Shown here: positions 42,244-55,421 of the stretch, piece after piece
How the letters are laid out: each line of letters begins with the position of its first letter
Position numbering within the stretch: position 1 is the first letter of the stretch
Origin: Adenophora triphylla var. japonica
Lineage: Eukaryota; Streptophyta; Magnoliopsida; Asterales; Campanulaceae
Direction: 5' to 3'
NCBI GenBank assembly: GCA_022495995.1
Contig: JAFEMH010005386.1
Location: 100,955 to 164,954, forward strand
Length of the DNA: 64,000 nucleotides
Notes under the pieces: model-generated
The model's database searches: none
What the model saw: the letters and a program-made list of their open reading frames with translations, nothing else
Told to the model about the DNA's origin: nothing
Program-made: the position numbers and the translations under genes

Positions 42244-44947
42244 ATGGCAGGAAAAATCATGCAAACATACAACTTGACATCCGTTCCCATGTTGAACGAT
42301 AACGAATTTCCAAGTATGGAAAAACAGAATCATGCGGTACTTGGATTCAATAGATGATAGGTTAACTACCGTAGTCGAGATGGTCCCATGACACCCCCGA
42401 AAATCAATCTTGCAACCAGAGCACCCAAAACTCCTCTCATGGATCATGCGGATAGAGAGTCTCGAACAAGATTTTGAGGTCTATGAAACTTATGTGCCAA
42501 AACCACGAGAAGAATGGACCGAGGATGACAAACTGTGTGATTCCTTGGACGTAAAAGCTTTGCACATCATAACCTCAGACTTGATGACAGATCGTACAAA
42601 CAAGTACAATGCTATGAGACCGCTCAACAAGTGTGGCAGAGTCTACTCGTATATTTTGAAGGAGATCAAGTGGCCAAGGACAACAGACTCTACAAAAGTG
42701 TTGCCGAGTTTGAGTCCTTCAAGAAGAATCCAAATGAGACAATGAAGGAAACGTATTTAATCGATTCTCGCGAGGTGAGTAACTCTTGTGCATCTTTAGG
42801 TAGAGTCTATACTACGAAAGACCTAAACATGAGATTCCTCAATTCTCTTGGAGACTTGTGGCATGTGAAGGTCGCTATTTTGAAAGAGTGCCGTGACTTG
42901 AATGTTACTCATATCCGTAACATTGTGTCTACTTTGTTCTTATATGAGGAAGAGCTCAACCTACGAGCGGAGTGCAAAAACAATTTTAAAAATTTATCTC
43001 TCGCCACTCAGATCGAGATCTTCCCTGCTTCTTCTATGCTTACTACCAAACTACTACCGTTGACTCTCCCTCAATATCTCACCAACCAACTCAAGCCAAT
43101 ACCTCAACTAGTACACCTCTTGAGGTAGAGGATGAATTTGCCGCATTTGCTAGAAATTACAAAAGTTTAAGGATTTTAAGAAATCCCACAAAAATCATTC
43201 CAACCCAAATCCTCATCTTTCCATAGATCTGGGAACTATCAAAGAAAAGGCCAAACCTCAACCTCAACCGATGGTAAAAATGCCCAAGGTGAGCTTGTGT
43301 GTTACAACTGTAGAAAACCTGGCCATTTTGCCTCCAAATGCCCTCAACCGAAATATGAATTTCTGAGGAAGAAACCGTTCAAGAAATTTCCTAGATCTAA
43401 GAGTTTAGTAGCGGAGGATGCAACTGAAAAGGCTTTACCTGTTTGGTTTGAGACCGACTCGAGAATGAGGAAGCCGACTATGCCGACTCGATGAAGATGC
43501 CGATGTCGCTTTGTTGCTATGGATGGAACCTATGATAAACCTATCTCCCTACAAACTCCTATCTTTAGACACCCCAACTCCAATGAACAATCATCCTATG
43601 TTGACCAGACTCCACCTATGAGATCTCCCTTGACATACTTTGATGATCCCATTCCTATTCCAAAGGTAGATGCAGGAAATCCATATAATTTCAAAATTCA
43701 AAACATAGGTGGATCCCTTTATGGTCAGTCTAAAACCATGCCCACTCTCAGACCGTTGATGCAACCAATTCAACCGACCTATCAAGCTCAAGCCTTACCA
43801 ATCGCCTCTTATCAACCGATGCTTGAAAACCGACCGATTCACTTAAAGCCTCTAACCGAGCCTAATCCTGAACCGATATCATCACTACCAAATTTTGATC
43901 CCAATTTTGAACCATCATCCTCTTCCCCTCAGCCTACTGTTGACCCTATGCCCAATATGTCAAAGTCTGAAATGGCAGAGGTGATGAATGAGCTCTTCTC
44001 CGACTTTGAAAAATTAAATGAAGCTCACAAAATTATGGCTGATAATTTCAAAATGATATCTACTGAAAATGACTCTTTGAAAGCTGAAATAAAAGTTTTG
44101 AAAGAAAGCAAGCTAGAGTCTGTTCAGTTGAAGAAAGATAATCAAGAACTCATTGAGAGACAAAACATTTCTGTTTGTCAAATTGCTGATCTTGTGTCAA
44201 GGAATAATTCTCTTTCTAAAACCATTGACACATTCACAAAATCCCGAGCTGCTATGGAGACTATCATACAAGATCAGATATCTCCTAACCGAGATGTTAC
44301 AACTGGAATAAGTTTTACCTCCAAAGAAGAAGGAAAAAGACAAAGAATGACAAAACCGGCTTACCAAGTCTATCTCTGAGAACTTGATGGGTAAATTTGA
44401 TGATGCTCAATCCAAATTGATTAAGAGAGAGTTAACTAAACCTTTCAAAGCTGTTCCACACACCTATCCCAAAGGAAGGGAACAGATGAAAGCTTATTTG
44501 GGCAAAAACAAATCCCAATGGACCGAGGTAGCTGATCCTGAGCTAGGACAATATGTTCCACTCAGTGATGGTAACAGCAAAGGTGGAATTAAAATTGCTA
44601 ACCTGTGCTGCGTGTAAGGAAACCTCAACCTAAGGAAGCCATCACCGGTAAGGGACCAACCTGGCCGACAACCTGTCACCGGTCAACCAACCGTGAGGGC
44701 TCCCCAACCGGTAAAAGACCTTCCAAACCAATGCAACCTGGTCAACAAAGCTAAATCCATTACCTTCGTCCCCAAAGGATCTGCTTTCGCTCAATCGCTG
44801 AACTCTTCTCGAAGCAAAGGCTATATTGAACATTCCAATCATCTAAGCCCCTCACCATCGTCTAACAAATGTGTAAATTGTGGTTTTATTGGTCACAAGG
44901 CTTATGAATGCCTCTTGAAGCACTCTATCCTGACCCACCGAGTCTAA
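42244..44947 (+). pseudogene. SIRE-type gag, frame-broken
   Basis: Starts MAGKIMQTYNLTSVPMLNDN at 42244 and loses frame near 42310. Open pieces at 42410-42745, 42631-43128, 43297-43494, 43519-44379, 44384-44617 and 44693-44947 follow. The zinc knuckle CYNCRKPGHFASKC (near 43300) and a second one, CVNCGFIGHKAYEC (near 44870), bracket a predicted coiled coil (MAEVMNELFSDFEKLNEAHK...SLKAEIKVLKESKL). This arrangement is usual in SIRE-type gag. Frames shift at least six times. Confidence 0.8.
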
Positions 44948-45049
44948 AAGCTCGTGTGGTGGCCAGTATGGCCGCCAAAGAGGAACTAACTCTTTGGACC
45001 CAAAGAATAAGGGGGACCATAAGCTTACCGTTTTATTTCAGAATGCTTA

Positions 45050-46390
45050 ATGGCCTCAACCGATGCCGGTAAGGATGTTTGGATTATGGACAGTGGATGC
45101 TCTAGGCATATGACCGGACATGCCGATCTCCTCACCGATCCGGAAGAAGCATCCGTCCTCCAGCTTGTCTTTGGTGACAACGCAAAGGGTAAAATTATCG
45201 GCCGTGGATCCATCAAAAGAGGTACAATTGTTGTACGTATGTATCTTTGGTGGATGGTCTGAAACACAACCTTCTCTCTATTTCACAATTTTGTGATAAA
45301 GGTATGCATTGTATTTTCAATTCTTCCAATTGCTATGTGAAAGACATTGCTACAGGTGAAACACTTCTCACTGGATATAGAAAAGGTAACGTGTATGCTA
45401 TAGATTTAAACAATGTTTCGAACGTTACTAATGTTTGTTTTGTAGCTAAGAACATCAAATGAGAACTCCTGGCTATGGCATAAGAGACTCAAATACTTGA
45501 ATTTCAAATATTTATCCAAGCTAGCAAATAAAAATCTAGTTGCCGGCTTGCCTCAAGTGTCTCGCTAATCATGATAGGAAATGCAGAGCTTGCCGCCTAG
45601 GAAAACAAAGATAAAGAATCTTTCCACAAAGAAGCCCCGTTTGTCCACCTCTAGATGCCTCCAGCTGCTACATATGGATCCGTTTGGCCCCACAACTACC
45701 GCCAGGTTTAGGGGTAGCAGATATGCTTTGGTTGTTGTAGACGACTTCTCAAGATATACCCGGTGGAGATGTTTGCTTCAAAAGATGATACATATGAAGT
45801 AGCCACCAGATTATTCCGTCTACCGCAAACCCAAAAAGAGTGTGACATCATCGCATGAGATCGATAATGGAACCGAATTCAAAATCTTGGAATTGCTCAA
45901 GATCGTGATGATCATGGAATAGATCATAATTTCTCACTGCCGGTACACCGCAACAAAATGGTGTAGTTGAGAGAAAGAATAGGACCTTGATCGAAGCCGG
46001 AAAAACAATGATATCCGAAGCTAGGCTTCCTACATTTTTGGGCCGAAGCTATCCATACCGCCCGCTTCACCTGCATAGATCCTTGGTCAACAAGTTTCAC
46101 AACAAGACCCCTTATGAGCTATGGCGTGCGTAATCCCTAACATTGGTTTCTTCAAGATCTTCTACGCAAATGCTACGTACTTTACAACGGTAAAGAGCGC
46201 CGAGGTAAATTTGATGAAAAAGCCGATGAAGGTATCTTTGTGGGATACGCCAAGCACAGGTAAGGCATTTAGAGTTTTTAATAAACGTTTATTGAAAATT
46301 GTTGAATCCGTTCATGTTACTTTTGATGAATTTGATTTGCTAGAGTCCGATAAGGCTCCAAATAGTACCGATAATTCTCGGTGTGTTTGA
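45050..46390 (+). pseudogene. SIRE-type protease and integrase, frame-broken
   Basis: Protease motif WIMDSGCSRHMTGH at about 45080. HNLLSISQFCDKG near 45255, a GAG-pre-integrase segment SWLWHKRLKYLNF at about 45468, and integrase pieces DPFGPTTTARFRGSRYALVV (45673) with a truncated D..D..E core follow. The second Asp and catalytic Glu regions are only recognisable across frame breaks (NGVVERKN-like text at 45958). Not functional as read. Confidence 0.75.
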
Positions 46391-46835
46391 GACAGTGAAA
46401 CCAAAGAATCAAAACTCCAATCATTCCACCCGCTCTAATGCAAATCAATCCCGCTCGGCCTTCACCTCGTGGTGTAACTTGTAGAGACTTAGTTGATGAC
46501 TCCTTCTTTCCCCAATCGGTTAGGCAATCCAATAGACAACCCCAGCCTAACCGATTTATTACCAACCAGCCTCATATTAATTTTCCTAATTCACCTCCCG
46601 AAGCCGAACCTATTTCAAACAATTTACCGTTTCCTTCCCCACTTACCGATCACCTCGCCTCCATCACCTTCTCCAAACCGATCTCCTTTACCGGTCACAT
46701 CTCCCTTTACCGATTCTACTCCTCCATTAGAAAACCTTAGACAAGAATCGGTCGTGCAAGACCTCCCTAGGGAAGTGAGAAATGAATGAGAGATCACCCT
46801 TTAGAAAATGTGATAGGTGATGTCCTTGGTCCTTA

Positions 46836-48438
46836 ATGACTAGAGGCCAATTAAGAAGCATGGAGGATCAACATGGATTATTTTCCTCTGCTATGGTCTC
46901 AAATATTGAACCAAAGAAGACTGAGGAAGCTCTAGATGACCCCAGCTGGGTAGAAGCTATGCAAGAAGAGCTTAATCAGTTTGATAGATGTAAAGTTTGG
47001 GAGTTAGTGCCTAGACCTAGTGATCAAACCGTGATTGGAACGAAATGGGTTTACAGGAATAAATTGGATGAAACTGGAAAAATTATAAGGAACAAGGCTA
47101 GACTAGTAGCGAAAGGGTATAGGCAGGAAGAAGGCATAGACTATGATGAGACTTTTGCTCCCGTAGCTAGATTAGAAGCCATTAGGTTATTCCTTGCCTA
47201 TGCAGCCTACAAAGAGTTCAAGCTATATCAAATGGATGTGAAAAGTGCCTTTCTCAATGGGAAACTTCAAGAACTTGTTTATGTTGATCAACCCCCTGGT
47301 TTTGAAGATTCCAAGAAGCCTAATCACGTATACAAATTGAATAAAGCTTTGTACGGCCTCAAGCAAGCACCTCGAGCGTGGTATGAAACTCTCTCCAAAT
47401 TCCTACTTAGTGAGAAGTTTGAACGAGGTAAAATCGACACCACCTTATTTATTGCTAAGCATAATGGTCATTCATTGTTAGTTCAAATATATGTTGATGA
47501 CATTATTTTTGGATCTACTAACGAGAAATTATGCAAGAGATTTGAGAAACTTATGCAGAGCAAATTTGAGATGAAAGCATGATGGGCGAGCTTACATTTT
47601 TCCTTCGACTTCAAGTCAAGCAAACCCAAGAAGGTATTTTTATAAATCAAGCCAAATACACCAATGATCTAATCAAGAAATTTGGTCTTGACTCGCTCAT
47701 CCTCAAAGCACTCCTACGGCCACCAATGTACACCTTGACAAAGATGAATCCGGTAAGAAAGTAGATATGACACTCTACCGAGGTATGATAGGCTCTCTAC
47801 TTTACTTAACCGCCGTAGGCCGATATCATGTTTGCCGTATGTGTATGTGCTAGATTTCAAGCCGACCCTAGAGAATCTCATTTGCAAGTCAGTTAAAAGA
47901 ATTATAAGATATCTTTTCGGGGAACTCGCTAACTTAGGTTTGTGGTATCCAAAAGATTCTTCATTTACACTTATTGGATATTCAGTATGCCGATTTTGCA
48001 ACTTGGTAGGGTCACCAGAAAAGTACTAGTGGAACTTGTCAATTTCGGGTAACCGTTTGGTTTCCTGGTCATGCAAGAAACAAGCATCAATTTCCACTTC
48101 TACGATCAAGCCGAGTACATAGTCAGCCGGGAGTTGGGCCGTTCACAAATTCTATGGATGAAGCAACAACTAGTGGACTATGAAATCCTCAAGAAGTATG
48201 TCCTATCTATTGTGATAACACCTCGCCTATCTCAGCCTCCAACAATCCCGCGATGCATTCAAAGACTAAGCACATAGACATCAAATACCATTTCCTCAAG
48301 GATCATGTTGAAAAGGGTAACATTGTTCTTTTAAAAGTCCATACCGATTATCAATTAGCCGATATCTTAACAAAACCATTGGACATTAAAAGATTTGAAT
48401 TCCTTAGAGGAGAACTAGGCATGATTGATATTCGATAA
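46836..48438 (+). pseudogene. SIRE-type reverse transcriptase and RNase H
   Basis: 46836-47582 is an unbroken RVT_2 frame: [73 protein letters not shown], catalytic YVDD at residues 219-222. The frame shifts at 47580 within DMKMMGEL-type text. RNase H continues in pieces, the last at 48253-48438 with HSKTKHIDIKYHFLKDHVEK and DILTKPLD. The RT core is the best preserved part of this element. Confidence 0.88.
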
Positions 48439-49356
48439 ACATTATGTGCTAACTTTGTTATCTGTGTAAGCTCTCAACAAAGGTCATAGGTGACCTCACT
48501 CGCTTACCGATGCTTGCTAGTGCTCATTTACCGTATCCCTTACCGGGTAAGGCAAGACTCCCTTTACCGGGCCCTCTTACCGACATACCCGATCGGTAAA
48601 TGGTGTCTCTATCCGATGGTTCTTTACCGATGAAAGTCTCTCTACCGGTCAAAATACCCGACCGGTTAGCTACCTTACCGATTGCCCTTTACCGACGAAC
48701 CGCGGCCGGATCCAAATTTGCAATCCGTATTTAACCGGCTCGTTTGTCATCATTGCTCTATCAAGTCACATCAATCCCTTCGCCGCGGAGCTCGCAACCT
48801 ATCGTACTATCCCTTACATGTTCCCCATGCTCCTATACAAAAGAAGTAGATCAATTTTAAATAATTGATCAAAAAGGTAATATCTCAGTATCATTCATTT
48901 TTATCAAAAAGGTTATCTTTTTGTACTTTATTATATTTTGATATAATCACAGACACACGTTCATATTTTCATGACACATCTTTTAATTTCGTGAAACAAA
49001 ACCGTCAATCAATGTGCAACGACGCTAAAAACCTTTAAGCTTCTTTTTGCTTTAACCAACACACCTCTTCATCTTCCCGCTCTTTTGTCCCCTATATAAG
49101 GATTTCAAAATCTCAAGCTTAAACTTTCCGGATTCTCTCTCTAAAAGAACTATAGGCAACCTAAGCAATTTACTCTCATACTTCATCTTCTCCTTCTCCA
49201 TCTCGTGTTCTTCACTTCTTGAGATTTCGGTATGATTTGAAACTCTAAAGACTCCTAGATCTCTTATATTTCTAGAATCATCTAAACTCTTAAAATTATT
49301 TGTAGAAATCTCTTTGATTCTAACTTATTTTGTTTGAATGATTATTTGACTCACGT
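48439..49356 (+). other. SIRE-type linker after pol, TTACCG-rich
   Basis: Noncoding. About ten TTACCG(A/G) or reverse-complement motifs lie within 48505-48720. ACCTCTTCATCTTCCCGCTC and a CTATATAAGG TATA-like box (near 49092) precede the env-like region, so a second promoter is possible. Confidence 0.45.
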
Positions 49357-52300
49357 ATGGCCATTAAGAAAGACATCTATGGAGGTTACATTCTCTCCAG
49401 CTTTTTTCGACTCCGACGAATGCCGTGCCATTGAAGCTCTATTCATTGCCGCCGAGTTATTCCTTTCGTGATGCCCGAAGGAAATGAAGACATTTATTAT
49501 GAGATGGTTAATGAGTTATTCGAGAATGGTGTCATGGATGAAAATGAGAATATTATCTCCACCGCCGCCGGTGTCCCCGTCACTTTTAGCCCCGCCACCA
49601 TTGCCGCCGCTTTCCCCAACCTTTCTTCCACCGGTTCATCTTCTATCTCCATGAAAGATATGATTGCCGCCCGGGCAAAGGTTCGAGGATCTCGACCCTT
49701 CGCTACGTGAAGCTAACAAGAAAGCCGGTTTTGATGCCGTTTTCTACGCCGTTGCCGATGTCGTGGACCGATGCTTCATTTGCTTGTCACGTTCTCATCA
49801 TCAGATTACCATGATACAATGGGAAGCAATTGTCGCCATCATTATTGGAGGAGAATTCAACCGGTGTGCTTTCCTTTACCGGATTGCTTTTAATTGCTTT
49901 TAAGAAATTTCAAGGAAAGGCCATCTACCAAGACCAACAAAGCCAAACCTTGTCATTATCTCGATGATTAGCCGTGCTCTCGCATCCATCCCCGCAGCTT
50001 CTTCAAGCCTCCGAGAATCAACCCAAGTATCCTCGCCCTTTCGCAAAGCTTTTGACAAGTTTGACATGATTAGAGCCATCAAAGAATCTACCGGTAAACC
50101 AACCGGTAAGCCGACCGAGCCTTCCACCGGTAATCCAACCGGTAAGTCTCGACGAACCTCGCTACAAGAAACCAAACCTTGAAACCAATCCAAAAAGAAG
50201 AAACTTCCGCTGCCTGGCCAAAGGTTGCTCAATTTGCCTATGCGCTCCTCCCCGCTTCCCAAACCTTCTTTCGCCAGTAAAGAGAAAACTACTTGAGTCT
50301 TCCGATGATGATGATGATAAGCCTATCTCTATCATTCTTTCCCCTACCAAAGCAAAAAGCCACAAATGTAAAATCACCCTCCTCCCCTTCCAAGAGATCC
50401 AAACCTATTCCAAAATCTTCCCAACAAATTGCCAAAGAAAATGCCGAGAGAAGAAGGAGAATTGAAACAGACTTGGGAAACTTCATACCATTCATTCCCA
50501 AAAGACTTTTAATCACAATTTCCTTACCGACAAAATTCCATTTACCGTCAATCATCAACCCGACCGCAAGTCACCAAGCAAAACCAATCGTAAACCCAAC
50601 CTTTCACATTTACCATTACAATCCCCGGCTAGTCAATCCTACCTTTGAACCATCTCCCACTTGGGTATATCCTATTGAGCACTTGCCTCCTTTCCTTCGA
50701 AAGCTTTTTGCAATTCCATGAGATCAACAAAGACTCGCCTCCCGCCCTAGACATATCTCGATTATGTGGATTTTGACAACATCCATGAAGATAAAGGTCT
50801 CTACTATACCAAGCCATGTTTGCTGAGTGACTATGATATCTCATTGTCCAGAGATAGTCTACTCAAGCTTTACAATCGGTATTTTGAGTTGTCGCTCCAA
50901 TGTGGAATGCCATCTACTTGGCTCAGATAGGCTCCTAAGAAGACATGATGATTCAGCAGGGATTGATTTTGCCATTCTTTATAATGCTCAGATACCCTCA
51001 AGGAATCTAATCCTTATCGCCTTGGAAGATTTGAGTTACCCGGAGATGATCTTCCCTCCTATGATCCCGAGATTGTCAACTTAGGACCTCAAGATGGCAA
51101 TTCGTGAAGAATGTAATGGATGTGGTGCAAAATCCGTGGACTTGAACAGAGACTTTCGTAGAGTATGGGTGATATCTCTTCTCGACTTCTTCAACTCTAT
51201 TCACCCAACAAAACAAATGGGCTACCGTTCTCGATGAAGAAATTGAAGAAATGTTCAAGGGACATTAATGGCTCTGATAATCAAGCCATTGATAGGCGGA
51301 GCAGTCATCACAAGCTCCTAGCCTCTACCGACTCTAGTAATTCAGATGCCGATGACCAAGATGTCGCCGAGATTGATCGATCTCGAGAAGATAAGTACCG
51401 ACTTTACAACTCCTTTACCGATGCAACATGTAGGAGGAGGTAGTACCGAGACTTCTCCAAGCACGTTCTTAAGCTTCAGAGGAGGAGAAGTTATTAGGCC
51501 AAGCCCTTCACCGGTTGTTCAACCGATGCCTCTTACCGGTGAAATACTTCAACCGGTTAGAGAAGATTTACCGGCTTCGAGCCATTTACCGGTGCTTCTC
51601 CTTTACCGGTTAGTCGCCCCTTACCGTTGCATCTACCGAACCGGTTAAGGCAATCAATGTTGATGATATCCTTCTCCAAAGAAGCCTTAGCAGCTAGCTT
51701 ATTTACCGAGCAAACCGAGAAGCTCAAGGAGAGTCAAAGAGCAACCATTGAAGAGTTGGCTACTCGTAAAGCCATTCAAGCATCTCTTCTACCCAAGTTA
51801 GTCAATCGGTAAGTCAAGTCATTCTTCCTTCCTCTTCTAGAGCCAATTCACCGGTTCAGAGGAGGATATTGATCCCATTTTTGATGAAGACTCTCTCTCT
51901 CGATTTCTACGAAGAAGAAGAAGATGTTGATTTTGATGAGAATGATCCAACAATTCCTCCCCGTTTATGATGATCCCGGTATGCGTCGAAGGATCTCATG
52001 TCTACTCTCAATTTCTATACCTCCAAAGCTTCTATTCCTCGATCCGCCGATGGAATACCTTTATTTGAGGTTCACGAGAAGATCCTTAGCAAGGCAAGCT
52101 ATCGAGCCCACTCCAATGCCTCCATCTATTGCCGATCAATTTCGTGAGGCAAAGGAGAGAAGATAGAATGTCCACCTTCATTGATGTTGTGACAGACATG
52201 AAGGTTGGTGCCGCCTCCCGAAGATACCTCCTAGATATACCAAAACTACCGGGCCCGGTGAGACAAGTCGCCAGTATCAAGATTAAGGTGTTGAAGCTTA

Positions 52301-53640
52301 AGAAGCGTCCAATTCCTCCCAAGGGCAAAGCAATCCTTCCCCTGCAAAGATGAGCAACAGCTTGTTTACCGATTTCCCTTCTCCAAAACCAAACAAGAAA
52401 TATCCTTCCTCTATTCAAAGAACACAATCGGTTTATCAGATTCAAGGCCAAGATGCAACATTTGCTTCTTGCACCGGCCGAAAGCACCCTTTCAACCGAT
52501 GACTTCTTTATCCGGTATATGTCTATCAATGGGCGATACTCAAATTGGAGTTGAGGCTTTTAAATTGGTCTCGGTTATGTTACTAAAATGGTTGGCTTAT
52601 TGCCAAATGTGACCAGGACTCTCTCAGATGAAGAAAGGCAAGCCTATACCTTGGAGCAACATTAGAGAAGCTTCATTACTTCGCTAGCTCTAGAGTAATT
52701 CACATTTTAAGGCGTCGGCAAGCCATCTTACCGTTAGTCCCTATTGCAAATGAGCTCTGGAACTTTCTTTTGCCGAGATGATGAGTTTGGAACCCTTTGA
52801 TCCTCATGCTCCCGCTTCTCCTTTACCGATTGCTCCTCCCGTCTCTCCCATGGAACTATTGGATGAGGAGATTGAGATCTCTCCTACCGGTGAAGTGTCT
52901 CGGTCCGATGCAACCTCTCTTACCGACCCATCTTCCTATTACCGATAGCCAAGTTGCCGATCAATTGCCTCCTGGTTACTGATGCTACATTTACCGGCTA
53001 GCCAACCCAGATCTCAATCTATTCCTTTACCGACCTCTCCTACCGATGATTTAATAGGCCACTCCTTGCTTCGATTTGATAGGTCTTCATAGAGCCTTGC
53101 TTGACGGTTTTGTGGAAGTCAACATTGAGTTAGCTCGTTCTTTCATTAAGTCCAATCAGAGGAGGATGAGAGAAGATTTGATTTATTGAAGATCGGTATT
53201 GCTTTGTCTCTTGGCAATTTCATGACCGATATAAATGCTAGAGACACACGTCATCGTGAGATCTTCAAGCCATACAACTTCATGAGGCTCTAAGAACAAA
53301 TAAAATCCTTTCATGTGAGCAACAACTTTTCAGTGCAAAGACATTCTCGAACCAATCCTATCAAGAACTTAAAAGGACAAACAAGCCCTTAAGAGTTGTC
53401 AAGAAAGGAACCGTGAGCTTGAGATGGAGTTAGCCAAAGTGAAAGCTAAAAATGAAGTGCTCCGGTGGTTAGAGAAGAAAGGAAGAAAAAGAAAAAGGGA
53501 TTTGAAAAAGAGAAGAAGAAAGCAAAGGAATCAATCCAAGAAGTCTAAAGCCTCGCATCCTCCTTCAGATGTGCCGTCAAGCTCCTTAACCGATTAAGAT
53601 CCAAGCCTCTTAACCGGCTAGCATAGCTTCGAGAATGTAA
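49357..53640 (+). pseudogene. SIRE-type 3' (env-like) region, heavily decayed
   Basis: SIRE/Maximus elements carry an additional, env-like coding region after pol. Here remnants begin at ATGGCCATTAAGAAAGAC (49357), with pieces such as MVNELFENGVMDENENI and GVPVTFSPATIAAAFPNL (49500-49620), FYTSKASIPRSADGIPLFEV near 52015, and a basic coiled-coil-like end (ELEMELAKVKAKNEVLRWLE) near 53420. Frames switch too often to define a protein, and no membrane segment or envelope signature is clear. The label 'env-like' follows the lineage, not a domain match. Confidence 0.5.
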
Positions 53641-53998
53641 CCGATGATGTTTTTGTCTTTCTTTCCTCATTCAATTCCTAAGCCTACAAACATAACGGTA
53701 GAATCTCTTATCCTTAAACTTTGTGTTTTGTTTAAGTTTCCTTTACTTTTAATTATTTTGAATATTCCAAACTACTTCTAACCGATATATCTTGGGTGTC
53801 TCCTGTTCAAAATATTTCTCCTTTTTCAAATCTTTTTATTTTTCTACTTCAGTAAGCTTACTTAGGTAGCATCAAGTTGTCTCTTGACTTGGGGAATGAT
53901 ATATTAAATAAAACAAATTCTCTTCATCATTTCTTTTTCTAAGTCAAGGAAGATGCTAACCTAAGGTGATCGGACTCTAAGCAATTAGGGAGGAGTAT
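53641..53998 (+). other. SIRE-type 3' noncoding end and polypurine tract
   Basis: Noncoding. Ends AATTAGGGAGGAGTAT, a purine tract just before the 3' LTR. Confidence 0.65.
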
Positions 53999-55421
53999 TG
54001 TTAGTCAAATATATGCTTAGGGCTTAGAATTGCTTTAATCCCAATCATAACAAGCATTAATGAGGACCCCTAATCTTAGTTAGATCAAAATAGAATTTTT
54101 CTTTGTACCATAGGATCCCTTAGTACTCGTGCCTGCTGTTTTTGCTATGTATTTTTCCTCAAGATTTGATGACTTGAAGACCCGAGTATTTCCATCACGC
54201 AATGTGTGAGTTACCGGTTGAAGTCAAGCACGGCCAAAGCTCCTTTACCGGCTTCACCTATCTTACCTGGCTTGAGTTACCGGTCCAGAGTCCGGTTATA
54301 GCTTACTTCCTTCCTCAAGATTGTTAGCACTTGCCGGCAGCATTAATTGCTCACAACCACTCCAAAGCCATCAACTTTAGCTTAAAGTTGGTAAAGCAAG
54401 CATAGCCGACATGACATCTCTCGCAAAGAAATCCGCACCTTCTTTGAGAGAATGTCAAGTAAATCCAAGCAAGATTCACACAGCGCCGCCCCATCTATCT
54501 CTGGAAATCCTCTCTATCCAATCTCGCATTTAATGCAAGGATCTTCCCATTTAATGCCTCGCTACCCAAGTCATCATTGCAACCTCCTTCAAAGACAACG
54601 ACTTTTCAAAGTTCACTATAAATAGATTTCCGGAGCACGAAGAAGGTTGGTGCATTTATGATTCTTGAGAGCGAGCCGTTTTGAACTACCAACTCCGCAC
54701 ATTCTCTAGCTCAAAGGCATTCAAAGCAAGTCCCTTTATTCACTAGACATCTCCGCGTTAGGACTTATACACCGGCACCTCAATCAAATTCCCGGGGTGT
54801 TCCTCCATTAGACTACTTATGGAACACATTGATTGATTCACACACAACACCCTAGAGAAACCGCCACGCCTCGCTGTGAGCACATCTCTAGAAAACACCA
54901 GTGTCTTTTATTGTAGCACCAACCCATTAGTGGTCACTCTTTAGATTGGCACTCCCTTTCAATCATTGGCTTGCGAACTTGTAATAGGTAGAATCCATTA
55001 ATAAAGTAATATGCATCTTCTGTCAAATCCAAGTTCTCGACCAAACTTCGTAGAGGACGAGCAGCTTATTTAACACCGTGAACCTCTTCAAACAATGTGT
55101 CATTTATTGCTTTGTTTGTTTTCTCGTTGTGTAATTGTAATCGCTTGAAAATCTCTCTCAACCTGGTGGCCACAACCTATCGACTTCACTCTCATCGCTC
55201 ATTTTGTTTGTCTTACTTCGAAATAATTTTTGTCTTGACTTCGCATGATATTTTGTCTTACCGGTTTGCCTTTTCTCTAAACCGAAAACTTAATTTCCAT
55301 TGTGGAAAATCACTTACCTAAGCAAAGCCAAAGTTTTTCAAAAGAAGTTTTATCAAAAAGTTATAGACATGTGCTATTCACCCCCCTCTAGCCCCGATTC
55401 CTACCATTTTGGGACCTAACA
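53999..55421 (+). repeat. SIRE-type 3' LTR (1423 bp)
   Basis: Aligns with the 5' LTR from end to end but is 58 bases longer, with many 1-5-base insertions and deletions, often of C or T. Confidence 0.9.

Larger units (their letters stand above)
40808..55421 (+). mobile_element. SIRE/Maximus-type copia retrotransposon, 14.6 kb
   Basis: 5' LTR (40808-42172), Met-tRNA-like primer site, gag with two zinc knuckles and a coiled coil, protease, integrase, RT, RNase H, a 5.5-kb 3' region with env-like remnants, 3' LTR (53999-55421). Target duplication CCTAC at 40803-40807 and 55422-55426. Great length, long LTRs, a coiled coil in gag and the extra 3' region are marks of the SIRE/Maximus lineage. The coding frames are broken every few hundred bases. 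Confidence 0.9.
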
